A stretch of 64,000 bases of DNA from Pseudanabaenaceae cyanobacterium SKYG29 (GCA_025055675.1 JANWWT010000005.1:1-64000), one strand, 5' to 3'; counted from the stretch's first letter, positions 1 through 9,614 are shown. Program-made: numbers and translations. The notes: generated by a model not told the origin, from the letters alone.

Positions 1-90
1 CATGAGCGGAATGCGCACAACTTCCCGCTGGATTTGGCAGCGACTGGTGTATCTCCTGTAGCTCTCGTTGCCCCTGCCATTGAAGGCTAA
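1..90 (+). CDS. psbA: Photosystem II D1 protein, C-terminal end (partial)
   Basis: Only the last 29 codons are inside the window; the gene enters from the left edge. The translation begins HERNAHNFPLDLA, the strictly conserved C-terminus of D1, the reaction-centre protein of photosystem II that helps ligate the Mn4CaO5 cluster. After the DLA processing site there is a 16-residue extension ending in AIEG, the type removed by the lumenal protease CtpA so that the cluster can assemble. A hairpin and T-run follow 25 bp after the stop. Identification is secure from the invariant tail; which psbA copy or D1 isoform this is cannot be told from the fragment. Confidence 0.95.
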   Translation, partial: HERNAHNFPLDLAATGVSPVALVAPAIEG

Positions 91-114
91 TATCTGAGAT
101 TAACAGATGTCGGT

Positions 115-135
115 GCCCCCTAGGGGGCTTTTTTT
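115..135 (+). terminator. Rho-independent terminator of psbA
   Basis: A perfect 6-bp stem GCCCCC / GGGGGC with a 2-nt loop is followed at once by seven T residues, 25 bp after the psbA stop. Its last bases form part of the stop codon of the convergent OmpA-like gene (stop at 134-136), so the two transcription units meet here. On the minus strand the hairpin is not followed by a U-tract, so it should act mainly on psbA transcripts. Confidence 0.85.
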
Positions 136-2215
136 ATTGGTTGACTAACTCAAATACAACGCTCCGATCGTGCCATCTGACGGTGTTGGGGGGTGGGGCA
201 CTGACTACCTGTAACCGATCGGGACTTACTCCCTGCTGAATTAGTGCTTTCTCTACCGATCGTGCCCGTTCTAGTGCCAATTTCTGGTTAAACTCAGGGG
301 GACCTGACCCATCTGTTTGTCCAATGATGGTGAGTCGATAGTGGGGATAGCGGTCGAGGATTGCTTTCACTTGTTCGATTTTAAGGCTGTCTTCTGGTTC
401 AAGAGTGCTGACGTTGGGGGCAAAGAAAATTTGGACAGGAATTTTGGGTGGTGGTTCTTGCAAATTATTCACCACTTTGGTTACCCCTGGAACTTGGGCA
501 AAAGCCCTGCCAATTGTAGTAATGGTGTCCCGATCGGGGGCAGTACCCGCCAGTAGGAGTAGGTCGGGATTACCAGTAACTGTCAGTTGAATCCCAGGAC
601 GACTTTGCCATAGTTTGGTTAGCCGATCGATTTCTGCTTGGGTTTGGCGGGGGTCAGGGGGGAGTTCGACAGCTATGATTTCGTTAACTACACTGTAGCG
701 GGGCTGGGTGGCTTGGGCTAGCTCCTGGGCTAGGTCTTTAAGGTAGGTGTTAGGCACTCTCCCCGTCAAATGCAGACGATCGCGTTGCAGGACGACTTTG
801 AGGTTGTAAATGGTTAGCCGCGGCTCCGTGCTCAGGGCAGTTTGTACCTTACTTACCTCTTGGGCACGCTGGTGGGACTGCCATTGCCAATAACCCCATA
901 CTGACACTGTCCCCAGTAAGATTAGACCAGTCAAAATGCCTAAACTGCGTAACGATCGGGGGGGAGTTTCTACGGTGGGAATCAAGGACTCCAGCAAATC
1001 CCGTACTGCCCCAGGTACCGTCATGGGATTGCCAGCAAATTTCGTCAGTGTCTGTCCGTAGTCTAAAATCAAAACCCGCATCACGCGCTTGACCCGCTCA
1101 AGGTAGTCTGGTGTGGGTTGTCCCTGAATAACTGCGGCCAGATAAGCTGACCCCGCTCCCTCTAGCCAGATTACAGAGTTGCCGTAGGTAATGCGATCGA
1201 GTTCTGCCCCCTGCGCAATACATTCCTGTACAAAACCCTGAATAGCAGTGAGCATCCCTGCTACCATCTCTGCATCGAGAGGAGGAATATCCTTGGGTTT
1301 GGCTTCGGCAATCACTAACCCCGATGCCTTCTGAATCAGAAAGACTGCTTGCACCTGAAAGCCAAAGGATTCTCGCAGAATTAACTCCGCTTCTGAGATA
1401 CCCTGCCACTTCGCTCTGATTTTGCGCCAGATACCCTCTGGTGACATTGCCCTCTCTAACTTGGCGTTGATGTTGCGCAACACTTCCGCTATGTATTTAG
1501 CGATCGTATTGCCCATGATGGGATAGAGAGCATCGATCATGGCAGGGGCATTAGCCCGCACTTGTTCCCTAATAGCAAGGTTCATTTCCGGGGCAATAGC
1601 GGCGGCAAACTCCCCTGGTGCTTCTTCTACGTGGTAACTAATCGCTTCGGGCAGGACAGGGGCGATCGCCTTCCCCACACTTGGTTTATCCTGCGCAATT
1701 TTGCAACGGATCATCTCATCGAGGACGGGGGCAGTAGCACGGGCAAACTCTTCCCCTGCTTGGGCAACTTTCCGTTCAATCAAGTCATTGAGGAGAGGTA
1801 ACAGTAGTTCAATTAGTTCCTCTGGTTCGTGTAATTCTTCCTCTAGCCTGCTTACCCTTTCTTTTAGTGCCTGAATTTCTGAGGGTAAATTTTTTTGATT
1901 CTGCTCTAGTCCTGCTAATTGATAGCGCAACTCCTCTAGGGCGGATTGGTCTGTAACTTTAGCTTGCAGTTCGGCAATGGCGTTATTAACAGAGGGGTCA
2001 AGGACATGCTCTTCCAGGACTGCTACTTTGGACTGCAAACGCTCCAAATCATCAATGAACTCACCTAGTAAAATCTTCTGCAATAGCCTGATCCCTTCCT
2101 GTTCATCCAGGGGTTGGGAAGGGGGCGGCGCAGGATGTTGCTGGCTTAGTAAGAGAAACCGATGGAGATTAACCAGGGACTGTTCAACTTCTCCGATCGG
2201 CTCTGGTTCTGGCAT
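134..2215 (-). CDS. Coiled-coil membrane protein with BON-like and OmpA C-terminal domains
   Basis: 693 residues. Reading order: a coiled-coil N-terminus (about 40-130); a helical region with recurring IAPVL/EAI-type elements (about 130-260); a globular part (about 265-400) that looks roadblock-like, which is inference; one transmembrane helix near 421-445 (LGILTGLILLGTVSVWGYW); BON-like segments (about 460-585); and an OmpA/MotB peptidoglycan-binding domain from about 591 (FFAPNV, then TIIGQTDGSG and the LALERARSV helix). The topology suggests a cytoplasmic N-terminus and a periplasmic OmpA domain gripping peptidoglycan. The start lies 2 bp after the stop of the sigma factor gene, so the two are probably co-transcribed and translationally coupled. 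The exact function is unknown; a link between cytosolic signalling and the wall is only a guess. Confidence 0.8.
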   Translation of the reverse strand: MPEPEPIGEVEQSLVNLHRFLLLSQQHPAPPPSQPLDEQEGIRLLQKILLGEFIDDLERLQSKVAVLEEHVLDPSVNNAIAELQAKVTDQSALEELRYQLAGLEQNQKNLPSEIQALKERVSRLEEELHEPEELIELLLPLLNDLIERKVAQAGEEFARATAPVLDEMIRCKIAQDKPSVGKAIAPVLPEAISYHVEEAPGEFAAAIAPEMNLAIREQVRANAPAMIDALYPIMGNTIAKYIAEVLRNINAKLERAMSPEGIWRKIRAKWQGISEAELILRESFGFQVQAVFLIQKASGLVIAEAKPKDIPPLDAEMVAGMLTAIQGFVQECIAQGAELDRITYGNSVIWLEGAGSAYLAAVIQGQPTPDYLERVKRVMRVLILDYGQTLTKFAGNPMTVPGAVRDLLESLIPTVETPPRSLRSLGILTGLILLGTVSVWGYWQWQSHQRAQEVSKVQTALSTEPRLTIYNLKVVLQRDRLHLTGRVPNTYLKDLAQELAQATQPRYSVVNEIIAVELPPDPRQTQAEIDRLTKLWQSRPGIQLTVTGNPDLLLLAGTAPDRDTITTIGRAFAQVPGVTKVVNNLQEPPPKIPVQIFFAPNVSTLEPEDSLKIEQVKAILDRYPHYRLTIIGQTDGSGPPEFNQKLALERARSVEKALIQQGVSPDRLQVVSAPPPNTVRWHDRSVVFELVNQ

Positions 2216-2217
2216 AG

Positions 2218-4023
2218 TTAGCGAATGTACTCCTTGAGAATACTGTTGCGGTTGGGGTGACGGAGTTTGCGCAGGGCTTTAGCCTCAATTTGGCGGATGC
2301 GTTCTCGCGTGACATTGAATATTTGCCCAATTTCTTCCAAAGTCTTCATCCGTCCGTCATCTAAACCATAACGCAGCCTGAGCACATCCCGTTCTCGGGG
2401 ACTCAATGTACTGAGCACCTCTTCCAACTGCTCCTTTAACAGCGCCTTAGCCACTTGCTCATCGGGAGTTTCCCCCTCTGACTCGATGAAGTCGCCTAGG
2501 CGGGAGTCCTCTTCTTTACCGATCGGGGTTTCCAGAGAGATGGGCAGCTGAGCAGACTTGGCAATAAACCGCAGTTTCTCAATAGTCATTTCCATCCGAT
2601 CGGCAATTTCTTCCTCCGTGGGTTTGCGCCCCATTTCCTGGGAGAGGAGTTTGGTCGTCTTTTTGATGCGGGAGATAGTTTCGTAGAGGTGAACAGGCAG
2701 ACGGATGGTACGGGATTGATCAGCGATCGCTCTGGTAATAGCTTGGCGAATCCACCAGGTGGCATAGGTAGAGAATTTGTAGCCCTTTTCGTGGTCAAAC
2801 TTTTCCGCCGCCCGAATCAGACCGAGGGAACCCTCCTGGATCAAATCCTGGAAAGAGAGACCACGGTTCATGTATTTCTTGGCAATAGAAACCACTAGGC
2901 GCAGGTTTGATTGCACCATCTTGTCCTTAGCCCGCCGTCCCTGCAACAACCGCCGCCGAAAGTCCGCCAAACTCATACCTACTTTTGCTGCCCAGTCTGC
3001 CTCTGACACCTCTTCAGGGCTAGATAAGTTCTGCTGGTCGGCAATCTGGTCACGAATGCGCTCTAGTTCTAGCAGATCAGCGATTTTACGAGCTAATTCA
3101 ATTTCCTCATCTGCTCGGAGTAGGCGAATACGACCAATCTCCTGCAAATACAAGCGAATCGAGTCCTCCGTATATTGCTTCTTGCGACTTTGACTCTGAC
3201 GCTTACGAAGTGTTTTGCCTTTTCCTTCCTTATCTTCCTCCTCTTCTTCGTCTTCCAGCTCCTCTACCTCTAATGGGTCCTCTGCCAAGGAAATGACTCC
3301 AGCCTCCTCTTCTATGTCTGTGTCATGGATTAGAGTTATTGAGGCTTTCGTACCCCTTGCTGGTCTTTCTGATGCTAGAACTGGGTCATCCCCTGCCTCT
3401 TCTGGTGACTCTGGGGTGCTCTGAGACTCTGGTAAGGTTGCAGAGGATGTTTCGCCTTTGGTTCCTATGACTGCATCTTCCCCTGGTTCTTCTGATGACT
3501 CTGGGGTGCTCTCAGACTCTGATGAGGTTGCAGAGGATGTTTCACCTTCGGTTCCTATGACTGCATCATCCCCTGGCTCTTGTGATGACTCTGGGGCGAT
3601 CGGAGGACTGGGGGAGATTGCAGAAGCATCTTTTTGATCTTTGGTTGATACAACTGGGAGGTGACCTGCCCCTGGTAATGACTCTGCCGCGGTCGCAGAG
3701 GAAGCTTGTCCGACTTTAGATTCGCTTGGTGATCCCAAGTTGGTCGGAGAGTCTGCTGAGGTAGAAGAAGGAATCTCTTGAACTAGGTTTTTGGTTTCTT
3801 GATCTGAGGGATTTGAAGAAGAACTTCTGTCCGAGTTTCTTTGGTCTTGTGCAACTCTCTTCCTTTCTGATTTTGCCTCATCCAGAGAGTTTGATAGGGG
3901 GGGAGCAGAAGTTAGTTCGCTTCGGGTTTCTTCGGATGCTTCTCGCGTGCCAGAAGAGTCATCTTCCATTTGTTTTGGTTCGTCATTTAGTACCGTTTTG
4001 CTCATTCTGCAGTTCTCGTTCAT
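2218..4023 (-). CDS. sigA: Principal RNA polymerase sigma factor (RpoD/SigA type) with long acidic N-terminal extension
   Basis: 601 residues from the ATG at 4023; a GTG one codon upstream and an ATG at 4005 are alternatives. The C-terminal ~320 residues hold regions 1.2 ([16 protein letters not shown]), 2 ([44 protein letters not shown]), 3 ([10 protein letters not shown]) and 4 ([36 protein letters not shown]), ending in LKEYIR, all typical of a cyanobacterial group 1 housekeeping factor that recruits core polymerase to -10/-35 promoters. The odd part is the first ~280 residues: Ser/Glu/Pro-rich and acidic, with a 30-residue near-repeat, where cyanobacterial SigA proteins usually total about 390-425 residues. 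Group 1 is preferred over group 2 because of the complete regions and the C-terminus. It leads an apparent operon with the OmpA-like gene. Confidence 0.93.
   Translation of the reverse strand: MNENCRMSKTVLNDEPKQMEDDSSGTREASEETRSELTSAPPLSNSLDEAKSERKRVAQDQRNSDRSSSSNPSDQETKNLVQEIPSSTSADSPTNLGSPSESKVGQASSATAAESLPGAGHLPVVSTKDQKDASAISPSPPIAPESSQEPGDDAVIGTEGETSSATSSESESTPESSEEPGEDAVIGTKGETSSATLPESQSTPESPEEAGDDPVLASERPARGTKASITLIHDTDIEEEAGVISLAEDPLEVEELEDEEEEEDKEGKGKTLRKRQSQSRKKQYTEDSIRLYLQEIGRIRLLRADEEIELARKIADLLELERIRDQIADQQNLSSPEEVSEADWAAKVGMSLADFRRRLLQGRRAKDKMVQSNLRLVVSIAKKYMNRGLSFQDLIQEGSLGLIRAAEKFDHEKGYKFSTYATWWIRQAITRAIADQSRTIRLPVHLYETISRIKKTTKLLSQEMGRKPTEEEIADRMEMTIEKLRFIAKSAQLPISLETPIGKEEDSRLGDFIESEGETPDEQVAKALLKEQLEEVLSTLSPRERDVLRLRYGLDDGRMKTLEEIGQIFNVTRERIRQIEAKALRKLRHPNRNSILKEYIR
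3383..3610 (-). repeat. 90-bp in-frame tandem near-repeat in the sigma factor N-terminus
   Basis: The string GACTCTGGGG recurs at 3407, 3497 and 3587, a period of exactly 90 bp (30 codons). The repeated protein unit has the form GETSSAT...ESxSTPESxEE(P/A)G(E/D)DxVIGT. There are about two and a half copies. The exact period and intact reading frame point to duplication within the gene. Confidence 0.8.
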
Positions 4024-4102
4024 CACAAAGCTCTAGATCAGCCTTTAGAGGTACAAAGGGAGGGCAGTTTCTATTCTAATCAGGAAATTGCCAAAATAGG
4101 GG

Positions 4103-4876
4103 TTAAAACTCCTTTTTTCCGAAGATCACGATCGTGATTGCCAGGACAATTAGGGCGTAGCTTACGGTGTAGACAGCACTGGCAAGGAGTTCCCCAGGGG
4201 GTGGTAGGACACCATAGACCGCCAAATTCTTGAGATTGGTGCGGGACAGGTCAGGTAGGATGAGGTAGAGAGTTTCCGTGAGCTTTACAGTAGCGGGGTT
4301 TTTGGTAATTTTGCCCAGTTGCAACAGGTCAGCACTAAAATGTCCCACCAAGTAAGTAGCAAAGGTCAGTAGACTTGCCACGAGGGAACTGGTGAAACTG
4401 CCATAGAATAGGGCAAATGTCCCCAGCAGGAAAAACTGCAGCCATAGAAACAGACTGGAGGTAAATACCGCCCCCAGGGGCAAGGCAACCTTCACTAGCC
4501 GTAGCAGGACTACTAAAAGGGTAGTCATAGCAAAAATTAACACCCCCAGCACTGTCCACAACCCCAGGAGTTTACCTAGCAGAAAGTCCCAGCGCCCGAT
4601 CGGTTTTGCCACAAGGGGGAGAATGGTACGCCGGTCAATTTCACGGTTAATGAGATTTGCTCCCACAAAGGCAACTACTACTAAACCTACAATCTCGATC
4701 GCTGCCATGCCCACATCGGGGATTAAGTCCCGTTCCGCCAGTCCTGTAAACTGGGGCAAGAGGGCAAAGGCGGCTCCCACAATAGCAGCAAAGAGCAGTA
4801 ACAGATAGAGCACTTGTTCCCTAACTGTTTCCCGCAGAACATTATGGGCGATCGTGATTACTTGTTTACCACTCAT
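4103..4876 (-). CDS. ABC-2 type transporter permease
   Basis: 257 residues with about six hydrophobic helices (for example LYLLLLFAAIVGAAFALL, IEIVGLVVVAFVGANLI, FAMTTLLVVLLRLV, LASAVYTVSYALIVLAITIVIF). The stretch INREIDRRTILPLVAKPIGRW is the typical cytoplasmic loop of ABC-2 permeases, which export unknown substrates with a separate ATPase. Such permeases are often described in cyanobacteria without a nearby ATPase, and none is seen here. The gene stands alone, 79 bp upstream of the sigma factor start on the same strand, and diverges from pepP. The substrate cannot be inferred. Confidence 0.8.
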   Translation of the reverse strand: MSGKQVITIAHNVLRETVREQVLYLLLLFAAIVGAAFALLPQFTGLAERDLIPDVGMAAIEIVGLVVVAFVGANLINREIDRRTILPLVAKPIGRWDFLLGKLLGLWTVLGVLIFAMTTLLVVLLRLVKVALPLGAVFTSSLFLWLQFFLLGTFALFYGSFTSSLVASLLTFATYLVGHFSADLLQLGKITKNPATVKLTETLYLILPDLSRTNLKNLAVYGVLPPPGELLASAVYTVSYALIVLAITIVIFGKKEF

Positions 4877-4947
4877 AGCCCGATCGTTTTCTGACCCTTC
4901 TCATCATAGTCTAGGCTATCCTAGAGGGAAAAGACTGGTTAGGCAAA

Positions 4948-6225
4948 ATGGACTGGTTACAGGAATGCGCCCAGCGGCGGGCACAGCTGATGGCAAAACT
5001 GGGGTCAGGGGCGATGATTCTGGCAAGCGCTCCCCTCAGCTACCACCACAAGGATGTGGAACACAAATATCGCCAGGATGGCGACCTGTACTATTTTACA
5101 GGCTTTCCTGAACCGGAGACCGTAGCCGTGATTGCACCGCAGCACCCCGAACATCGCTTTGTGCTGTTTGTCCGTCCCAAGGATAAAGACAAAGAAACCT
5201 GGTCTGGGCATCGGGTGGGGGTAGAAAATGCCAAAACCCTGTACGGGGCGGATGCAGTTTATCCTATTGGCGAACTAGATGACCACCTACCCAAATACTT
5301 AGAGACAGCAGATACCATTTATTACACCTTTGGGCAGAATGAAAATATCAACCAAAAGGTATTGCACCATTACCGCCAGTTATTGTCTACCTACTCCAGA
5401 CGGGGCAAAGGACCGAAACAACTGGCAGATAGTAGATTTCTCACTACCCCCCTACGCCAGTGTAAAAGTGACTACGAACTAGCTCAAATTCGTCAAGCAG
5501 TGGCAATTGCTGTGCAGGCACATCAACATGGGCGGGCTGTTGCCCAACCTGGTATGTACGAGTACGAGTTAGAGGCTCTCTTGGAAGCGGATTTCCGCAA
5601 AGCGGGGGCAATGGGCTCTGCCTATCCCACCATCGTTGCCAGTGGTGCTAACAGTTGTATCCTCCACTACACTGACAACAGCCGCCAAATGCAGGCAGGG
5701 GACTTGGTTCTCATTGATGCGGGCTGCTGCTTTAATTACTACAACTCTGACATCACGCGCACATTTCCCCTAGAGGGGAGGTTTACCCCAGAACAGCAAG
5801 CGGTCTATGACATTGTTTTAACTGCCCAGAAGCAAGCTATTGCCCAAGTGCAACCAGGAAATACTATAAACGCTGTCCATCAGGCGGCGGTGACCACGAT
5901 CGTGGAGGGATTACTGGACTTGGGATTGCTCACTGGGAGCCAAGAAGAGATTATCGCCCAGGAACTATACAAACCGTTTTTTATGCACCGTACTAGCCAC
6001 TGGTTGGGCATTGATGTCCACGACAGCGGTTTCTACAAACAGGAGGGGGAATGGACTACTTTGACCCCTGGGATGGTAATAACCGTTGAGCCTGGCATTT
6101 ATATCAGTCCCACGATCGAGTTACCCGTACCCGACCACTGGCGCGGTATTGGCATTCGCATTGAAGATGATGTTTTAGTGACCGACACAGGGCAAGAAGT
6201 ATTGACAGCAGCTTTGGAGAAATAA
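4948..6225 (+). CDS. pepP: Xaa-Pro aminopeptidase P family (M24B metallopeptidase)
   Basis: 425 residues, close to E. coli PepP (about 440). The N-terminal creatinase-like domain (about 1-170) is followed by the pita-bread catalytic domain. The metal ligands are visible: DAGCCFNYYNSDITRTF (two Asp), HRTSHWLGIDVHD (His), VEPGIYI (Glu) and IRIEDDVLV (Glu). It removes an N-terminal residue preceding proline in peptides, in the cytoplasm, using two Mn ions. Start chosen at MDWLQECAQRR, where the family begins. It lies 64 bp before ftsY on the same strand and is divergent from the ABC permease. Confidence 0.93.
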   Translation: MDWLQECAQRRAQLMAKLGSGAMILASAPLSYHHKDVEHKYRQDGDLYYFTGFPEPETVAVIAPQHPEHRFVLFVRPKDKDKETWSGHRVGVENAKTLYGADAVYPIGELDDHLPKYLETADTIYYTFGQNENINQKVLHHYRQLLSTYSRRGKGPKQLADSRFLTTPLRQCKSDYELAQIRQAVAIAVQAHQHGRAVAQPGMYEYELEALLEADFRKAGAMGSAYPTIVASGANSCILHYTDNSRQMQAGDLVLIDAGCCFNYYNSDITRTFPLEGRFTPEQQAVYDIVLTAQKQAIAQVQPGNTINAVHQAAVTTIVEGLLDLGLLTGSQEEIIAQELYKPFFMHRTSHWLGIDVHDSGFYKQEGEWTTLTPGMVITVEPGIYISPTIELPVPDHWRGIGIRIEDDVLVTDTGQEVLTAALEK

Positions 6226-6289
6226 TAAATACTTGTATCATCCCCCAGAATTTGCCCTAAACTAGACGAAATTTCTGTGGTCAAGGCAA

Positions 6290-7648
6290 GTGTTTAACTG
6301 GTTCCAACGCCCCGTCAGCGCCCCGCAAGTCCCCCAGAGTGATACCAGCAGCGAGAAAGCAGAAACTCCCACTAGCCCCCCAGACCTACTAGAGTGGGCA
6401 AAGCAAGCCTATGCCAATATCCAAAGCCAAAGTACAGCCCCAGTAACCCCACCAGAGAGTACAAGCACAGCCGAACAAGAAGAAACGTCAACCCAGGGGG
6501 AGGAATTCCCTGAAACGGGTACTCCCTTTTGGTTGCAGTCGGAGGCAGAACGCCAAGCTAGAATTGCTGCCCTTGCCGCCAGTGCCATTGTAGAGCCCCC
6601 CCCCCCAGTCGATAACCCCCAGGTCGCAGAACCGCCCCCAGTCATTGCCTTTGATGATGGTTTTTTGTGGTCAGCGGAAGTCCTAGCTGCCCAGGGTCGC
6701 CGTCCCGATGATGTCTCCCTCGAAGAAATTACTTGGCTCAAACGCCTACGCCAAGGCTTAACTAAGACACGCCTGAATCTGGTCAATCAACTCAAAGCTC
6801 TATTTGGACAGGGTCCCCTCAGCCCCGAAAGTGTAGAGGAAATCGAGAACATTTTGCTGCAGGCGGATGTGGGGGTGGCGACTACCGATCGGATTATCGC
6901 TGCTCTCCAGGACAAACTGCGGCGGGAAGTCTTGCCCCCTGAACAAGCAATTGCCTACCTGAAACAAATTCTGCGGGACATCCTTGACCAACCCTTTACT
7001 AAATATCCCCCCCGCCTCTACCCCCAGGCTAATCAGCTCAATGTTTGGTTAGTTACAGGGGTGAATGGGGCAGGCAAGACAACCACGATCGGCAAACTTG
7101 CCCATCTTGCCCGTAAATCTGGCTATCGCACTCTCATTGCTGCGGCTGACACCTTTAGGGCTGCTGCTGTCGACCAGTTAAAAATCTGGGGAGAACGTGC
7201 TCAGGTAGAAGTGATTGCCAATCCTGCTAAAAATACTGACCCCGCGGCGGTAGTCTTTGATGCCCTCAATGCCGCCAGAGCTAGACAGACAGAACTGTTA
7301 CTAGTGGATACAGCGGGTCGGTTGCAGAACAAAAAGAACCTCATGGAAGAGCTAAAGAAGATTCGCCGCGTTGTGGACAAACAGACCGATGGGGTAATTG
7401 TGGAATCCCTGCTCGTTCTCGATACTACTCTGGGACAGAATGGCTTAAAGCAGGCGGAGGTGTTTACAGAGTCTGCTAAAATCACGGGCATAGTCTTGAC
7501 TAAACTAGATGGTACGGCTAAGGGTGGTATTGCTCTGGGGGTGGTGGATACCCTGGGCTTACCCATCCGCTTTATCGGTGCAGGAGAGGGGATTGAGGAC
7601 TTACGCCCCTTCTGTAGCTACGAGTTTGTGGAGGCACTCCTCAGTTAG
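6290..7648 (+). CDS. ftsY: Signal recognition particle receptor FtsY
   Basis: 452 residues from a GTG start (MFNWFQRP). Residues 1-~150 form a Pro/Glu/Ser-rich variable A domain. The NG GTPase domain follows with G1 GVNGAGKTTTIGKL, the DTFRAAAVDQL box, DTAGRLQNK (G3), TKLDGTAKGG (G4) and the closing GAGEGIEDLRPF. It docks ribosome-SRP complexes carrying membrane proteins, including photosystem subunits, at the membrane by reciprocal GTP hydrolysis with Ffh. The phosphatase gene begins 2 bp after its stop, so the two are probably coupled. Confidence 0.96.
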   Translation: MFNWFQRPVSAPQVPQSDTSSEKAETPTSPPDLLEWAKQAYANIQSQSTAPVTPPESTSTAEQEETSTQGEEFPETGTPFWLQSEAERQARIAALAASAIVEPPPPVDNPQVAEPPPVIAFDDGFLWSAEVLAAQGRRPDDVSLEEITWLKRLRQGLTKTRLNLVNQLKALFGQGPLSPESVEEIENILLQADVGVATTDRIIAALQDKLRREVLPPEQAIAYLKQILRDILDQPFTKYPPRLYPQANQLNVWLVTGVNGAGKTTTIGKLAHLARKSGYRTLIAAADTFRAAAVDQLKIWGERAQVEVIANPAKNTDPAAVVFDALNAARARQTELLLVDTAGRLQNKKNLMEELKKIRRVVDKQTDGVIVESLLVLDTTLGQNGLKQAEVFTESAKITGIVLTKLDGTAKGGIALGVVDTLGLPIRFIGAGEGIEDLRPFCSYEFVEALLS

Positions 7649-7650
7649 AC

Positions 7651-8940
7651 ATGACCGCCAATTTGCGCCCCGTCACTCTCCAGGAACTGCGCCAACTGCT
7701 AAGCGCCATCGATCGGGAGCAAAACAAGATTCAAGAACTCCTGGGCTTTTTGGGCTATGCCCTCCGTAGTATTGGCAATCTCAAGCAATTACTAGAATTA
7801 GTGCCCCTGATTGCCAGTACGGTTACGGAAGCGGACGGCAGTGTTCTGCTGCTCTATCACCCCCACCATCATCTGCAGTGGTTCGATCGCCAAGGCAAGT
7901 CCGTCACAGCGGCACAGCGGAATTTACACCAACTCTACCAAGGGGGCTACCTCACCACAGACATGGATTGGGACAGAGCGATCGGGACAGAGCTAGGGTT
8001 TTACACGCAAGTATTTGCCACACCAATTTTGCTGGGACAGTCCTGCTATGGTCGTCTGTACGTCTATAGTCGCAATTCCCAATACACCTGGAACCATACG
8101 CGCTACCGTCTGTTGCGGTTGATTGCTGACCAAACTGCCATCGGTCTGGAGAACACTGCCCTTGCCCTTGCTATCCAAGAGAAAAAACGCCAAGACCAAC
8201 AACTAGAAATCGGGGCAGAAATCCAGCAACAACTGTTTCCCCATAATTTCCCCCAAATTCCTGGTGTCCAGCTAGCTGCCCAGTGCCATACCGCCGATCG
8301 AGTAGGGGGGGATTACTACGACTTTATTGCTGTACCTGGGGGCAACCGTTGGGCGTTTGTGATTGGGGATGTGATGGGGAAGGGGGTACCCGCAGGCTTG
8401 ATTATGACTATGACCAGGGGCATGCTCCGCGCCGAGGTTCTGAATGGACAGAGTCCCGCCCGCATTTTGCAACACCTCAACCAAATTATGTATGACGACC
8501 TCGATCGGTCTCGCCGCTTTGTCACCCTGTTCTATTCGGAATACGATGCAACAACCCAAACCCTCACCTATAGTAATGCCGCCCATATGCCTGCCCTGTG
8601 GTGGCGATACCAGTCCAGGACAATTGAAACCCTAGACACGATCGGTGCCATCATTGGCTTAGACCCCAATTCAGAGTACGAACAAGCCCAAGTGCAACTA
8701 GCCCCAGGGGATGTAGTGTGTTTTTACACCGATGGCATCACGGATGCCGCCGACCTCTACGGCAATCGCTTTGATGAGGAGAACCTGCGTCTTGCCCTGC
8801 AAAAAGCCTGTCAGCAAGGGGGAGCTACCGCCCAATCCATTGTCTCCTCCGTGTTCAGTGCGGTGCAAAATTTCCTGGCCCCCAACCCCAAACCCCAGGA
8901 TGATATGACGATCGTTGTCCTGCAACTGGAGCGGGACTAG
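7651..8940 (+). CDS. GAF-PP2C (SpoIIE/RsbU-type) serine phosphatase
   Basis: 429 residues. A GAF-like sensor (about 30-175, ending ADQTAIGLENTALALAIQEKK) leads through a short coiled linker to an RsbU/SpoIIE phosphatase domain with the metal-binding motifs DRVGGDYYDF, VIGDVMGKGVPAGLIM, VCFYTDGITDA and a final DDMTIVVLQL. Family members dephosphorylate anti-sigma-factor antagonists (STAS proteins) in partner-switching pathways. A STAS protein and a second phosphatase of this class lie about 43 kb away in the window, but a direct link is inference. It follows ftsY by 2 bp and overlaps the convergent DUF928 gene by 4 bp. Confidence 0.9.
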   Translation: MTANLRPVTLQELRQLLSAIDREQNKIQELLGFLGYALRSIGNLKQLLELVPLIASTVTEADGSVLLLYHPHHHLQWFDRQGKSVTAAQRNLHQLYQGGYLTTDMDWDRAIGTELGFYTQVFATPILLGQSCYGRLYVYSRNSQYTWNHTRYRLLRLIADQTAIGLENTALALAIQEKKRQDQQLEIGAEIQQQLFPHNFPQIPGVQLAAQCHTADRVGGDYYDFIAVPGGNRWAFVIGDVMGKGVPAGLIMTMTRGMLRAEVLNGQSPARILQHLNQIMYDDLDRSRRFVTLFYSEYDATTQTLTYSNAAHMPALWWRYQSRTIETLDTIGAIIGLDPNSEYEQAQVQLAPGDVVCFYTDGITDAADLYGNRFDEENLRLALQKACQQGGATAQSIVSSVFSAVQNFLAPNPKPQDDMTIVVLQLERD

Positions 8941-9614
8941 GGATGCACAGACTGCAGAAGGAAACTATGGCGGTATTCCTGTGCCATATCACTGGGTTCT
9001 CGTTTTTCTTCCGCTTGGGCGAGATTTTGCAACAGAGTTAAGCCCAGTTGGCGGTTGCCACTAGTCATGGCTAAAGTGAGAGCGTCGTACCATATCCCCT
9101 GCAGAGCAAGCTGCTTAATCTTCTCCTCCAGGTTAGTGGTATTTTTGCTAACCATGTCTACCCGCTGCACAGAGGCTCTGAGATAGGGATTAGCGGAAGG
9201 ATTGCCACAGAGAGCAACTACCTGCCAAGCATAAATCTTGCCTACCGCCAAACCCTGCCAGGTCGGTGGGAGTTGGAACCGATCGATATTGCCCTGACTG
9301 CTAAGGCGGGTACGATGCAGTACCACCAGTTGTTGGGTATGGGGGAGATATTCCATCAGGGAGAACTCTAGGGGGACATTGCCCTGCCCTGTCTTACTCC
9401 AGTAAAAGGTGGGATGACTTTGAGTAGTTTTGCCGAGGTAATTCAGCGGTGCCAGGGGAGTAATAGCATTGACCTCACAGGTCGTTCTTCTGCCGGCAGT
9501 GCCGCCTCTGGTGCGGGGGGGAACTTGGTCAGGAGGGGGAACATAGGCTGCCATGACAGCTGTGCCCCAGAGACTGGTAGCGATCGTAGCTAACACCGTG
9601 GTGAGTCTGCCCAT
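8937..9614 (-). CDS. DUF928-type secreted protein
   Basis: 225 residues from the ATG at 9614, chosen because GGAGGG lies 7 bp upstream and the protein then opens with a signal peptide (MGRLTTVLATIATSLWG...AAY); a longer frame to 9710 exists. The mature part has RRTTCEVNAITPLAPL, FYWSKTGQGNVPLEF, YAWQVVALC and the helical C-terminus GIWYDALTLAM, the layout of the cyanobacterial DUF928 family, whose function is unknown. Exported or outer-surface location is likely. It lies downstream of chlP on the same strand with a 127-bp gap, and its stop overlaps the phosphatase stop by 4 bp. Confidence 0.75.
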   Translation of the reverse strand: MGRLTTVLATIATSLWGTAVMAAYVPPPDQVPPRTRGGTAGRRTTCEVNAITPLAPLNYLGKTTQSHPTFYWSKTGQGNVPLEFSLMEYLPHTQQLVVLHRTRLSSQGNIDRFQLPPTWQGLAVGKIYAWQVVALCGNPSANPYLRASVQRVDMVSKNTTNLEEKIKQLALQGIWYDALTLAMTSGNRQLGLTLLQNLAQAEEKREPSDMAQEYRHSFLLQSVHP

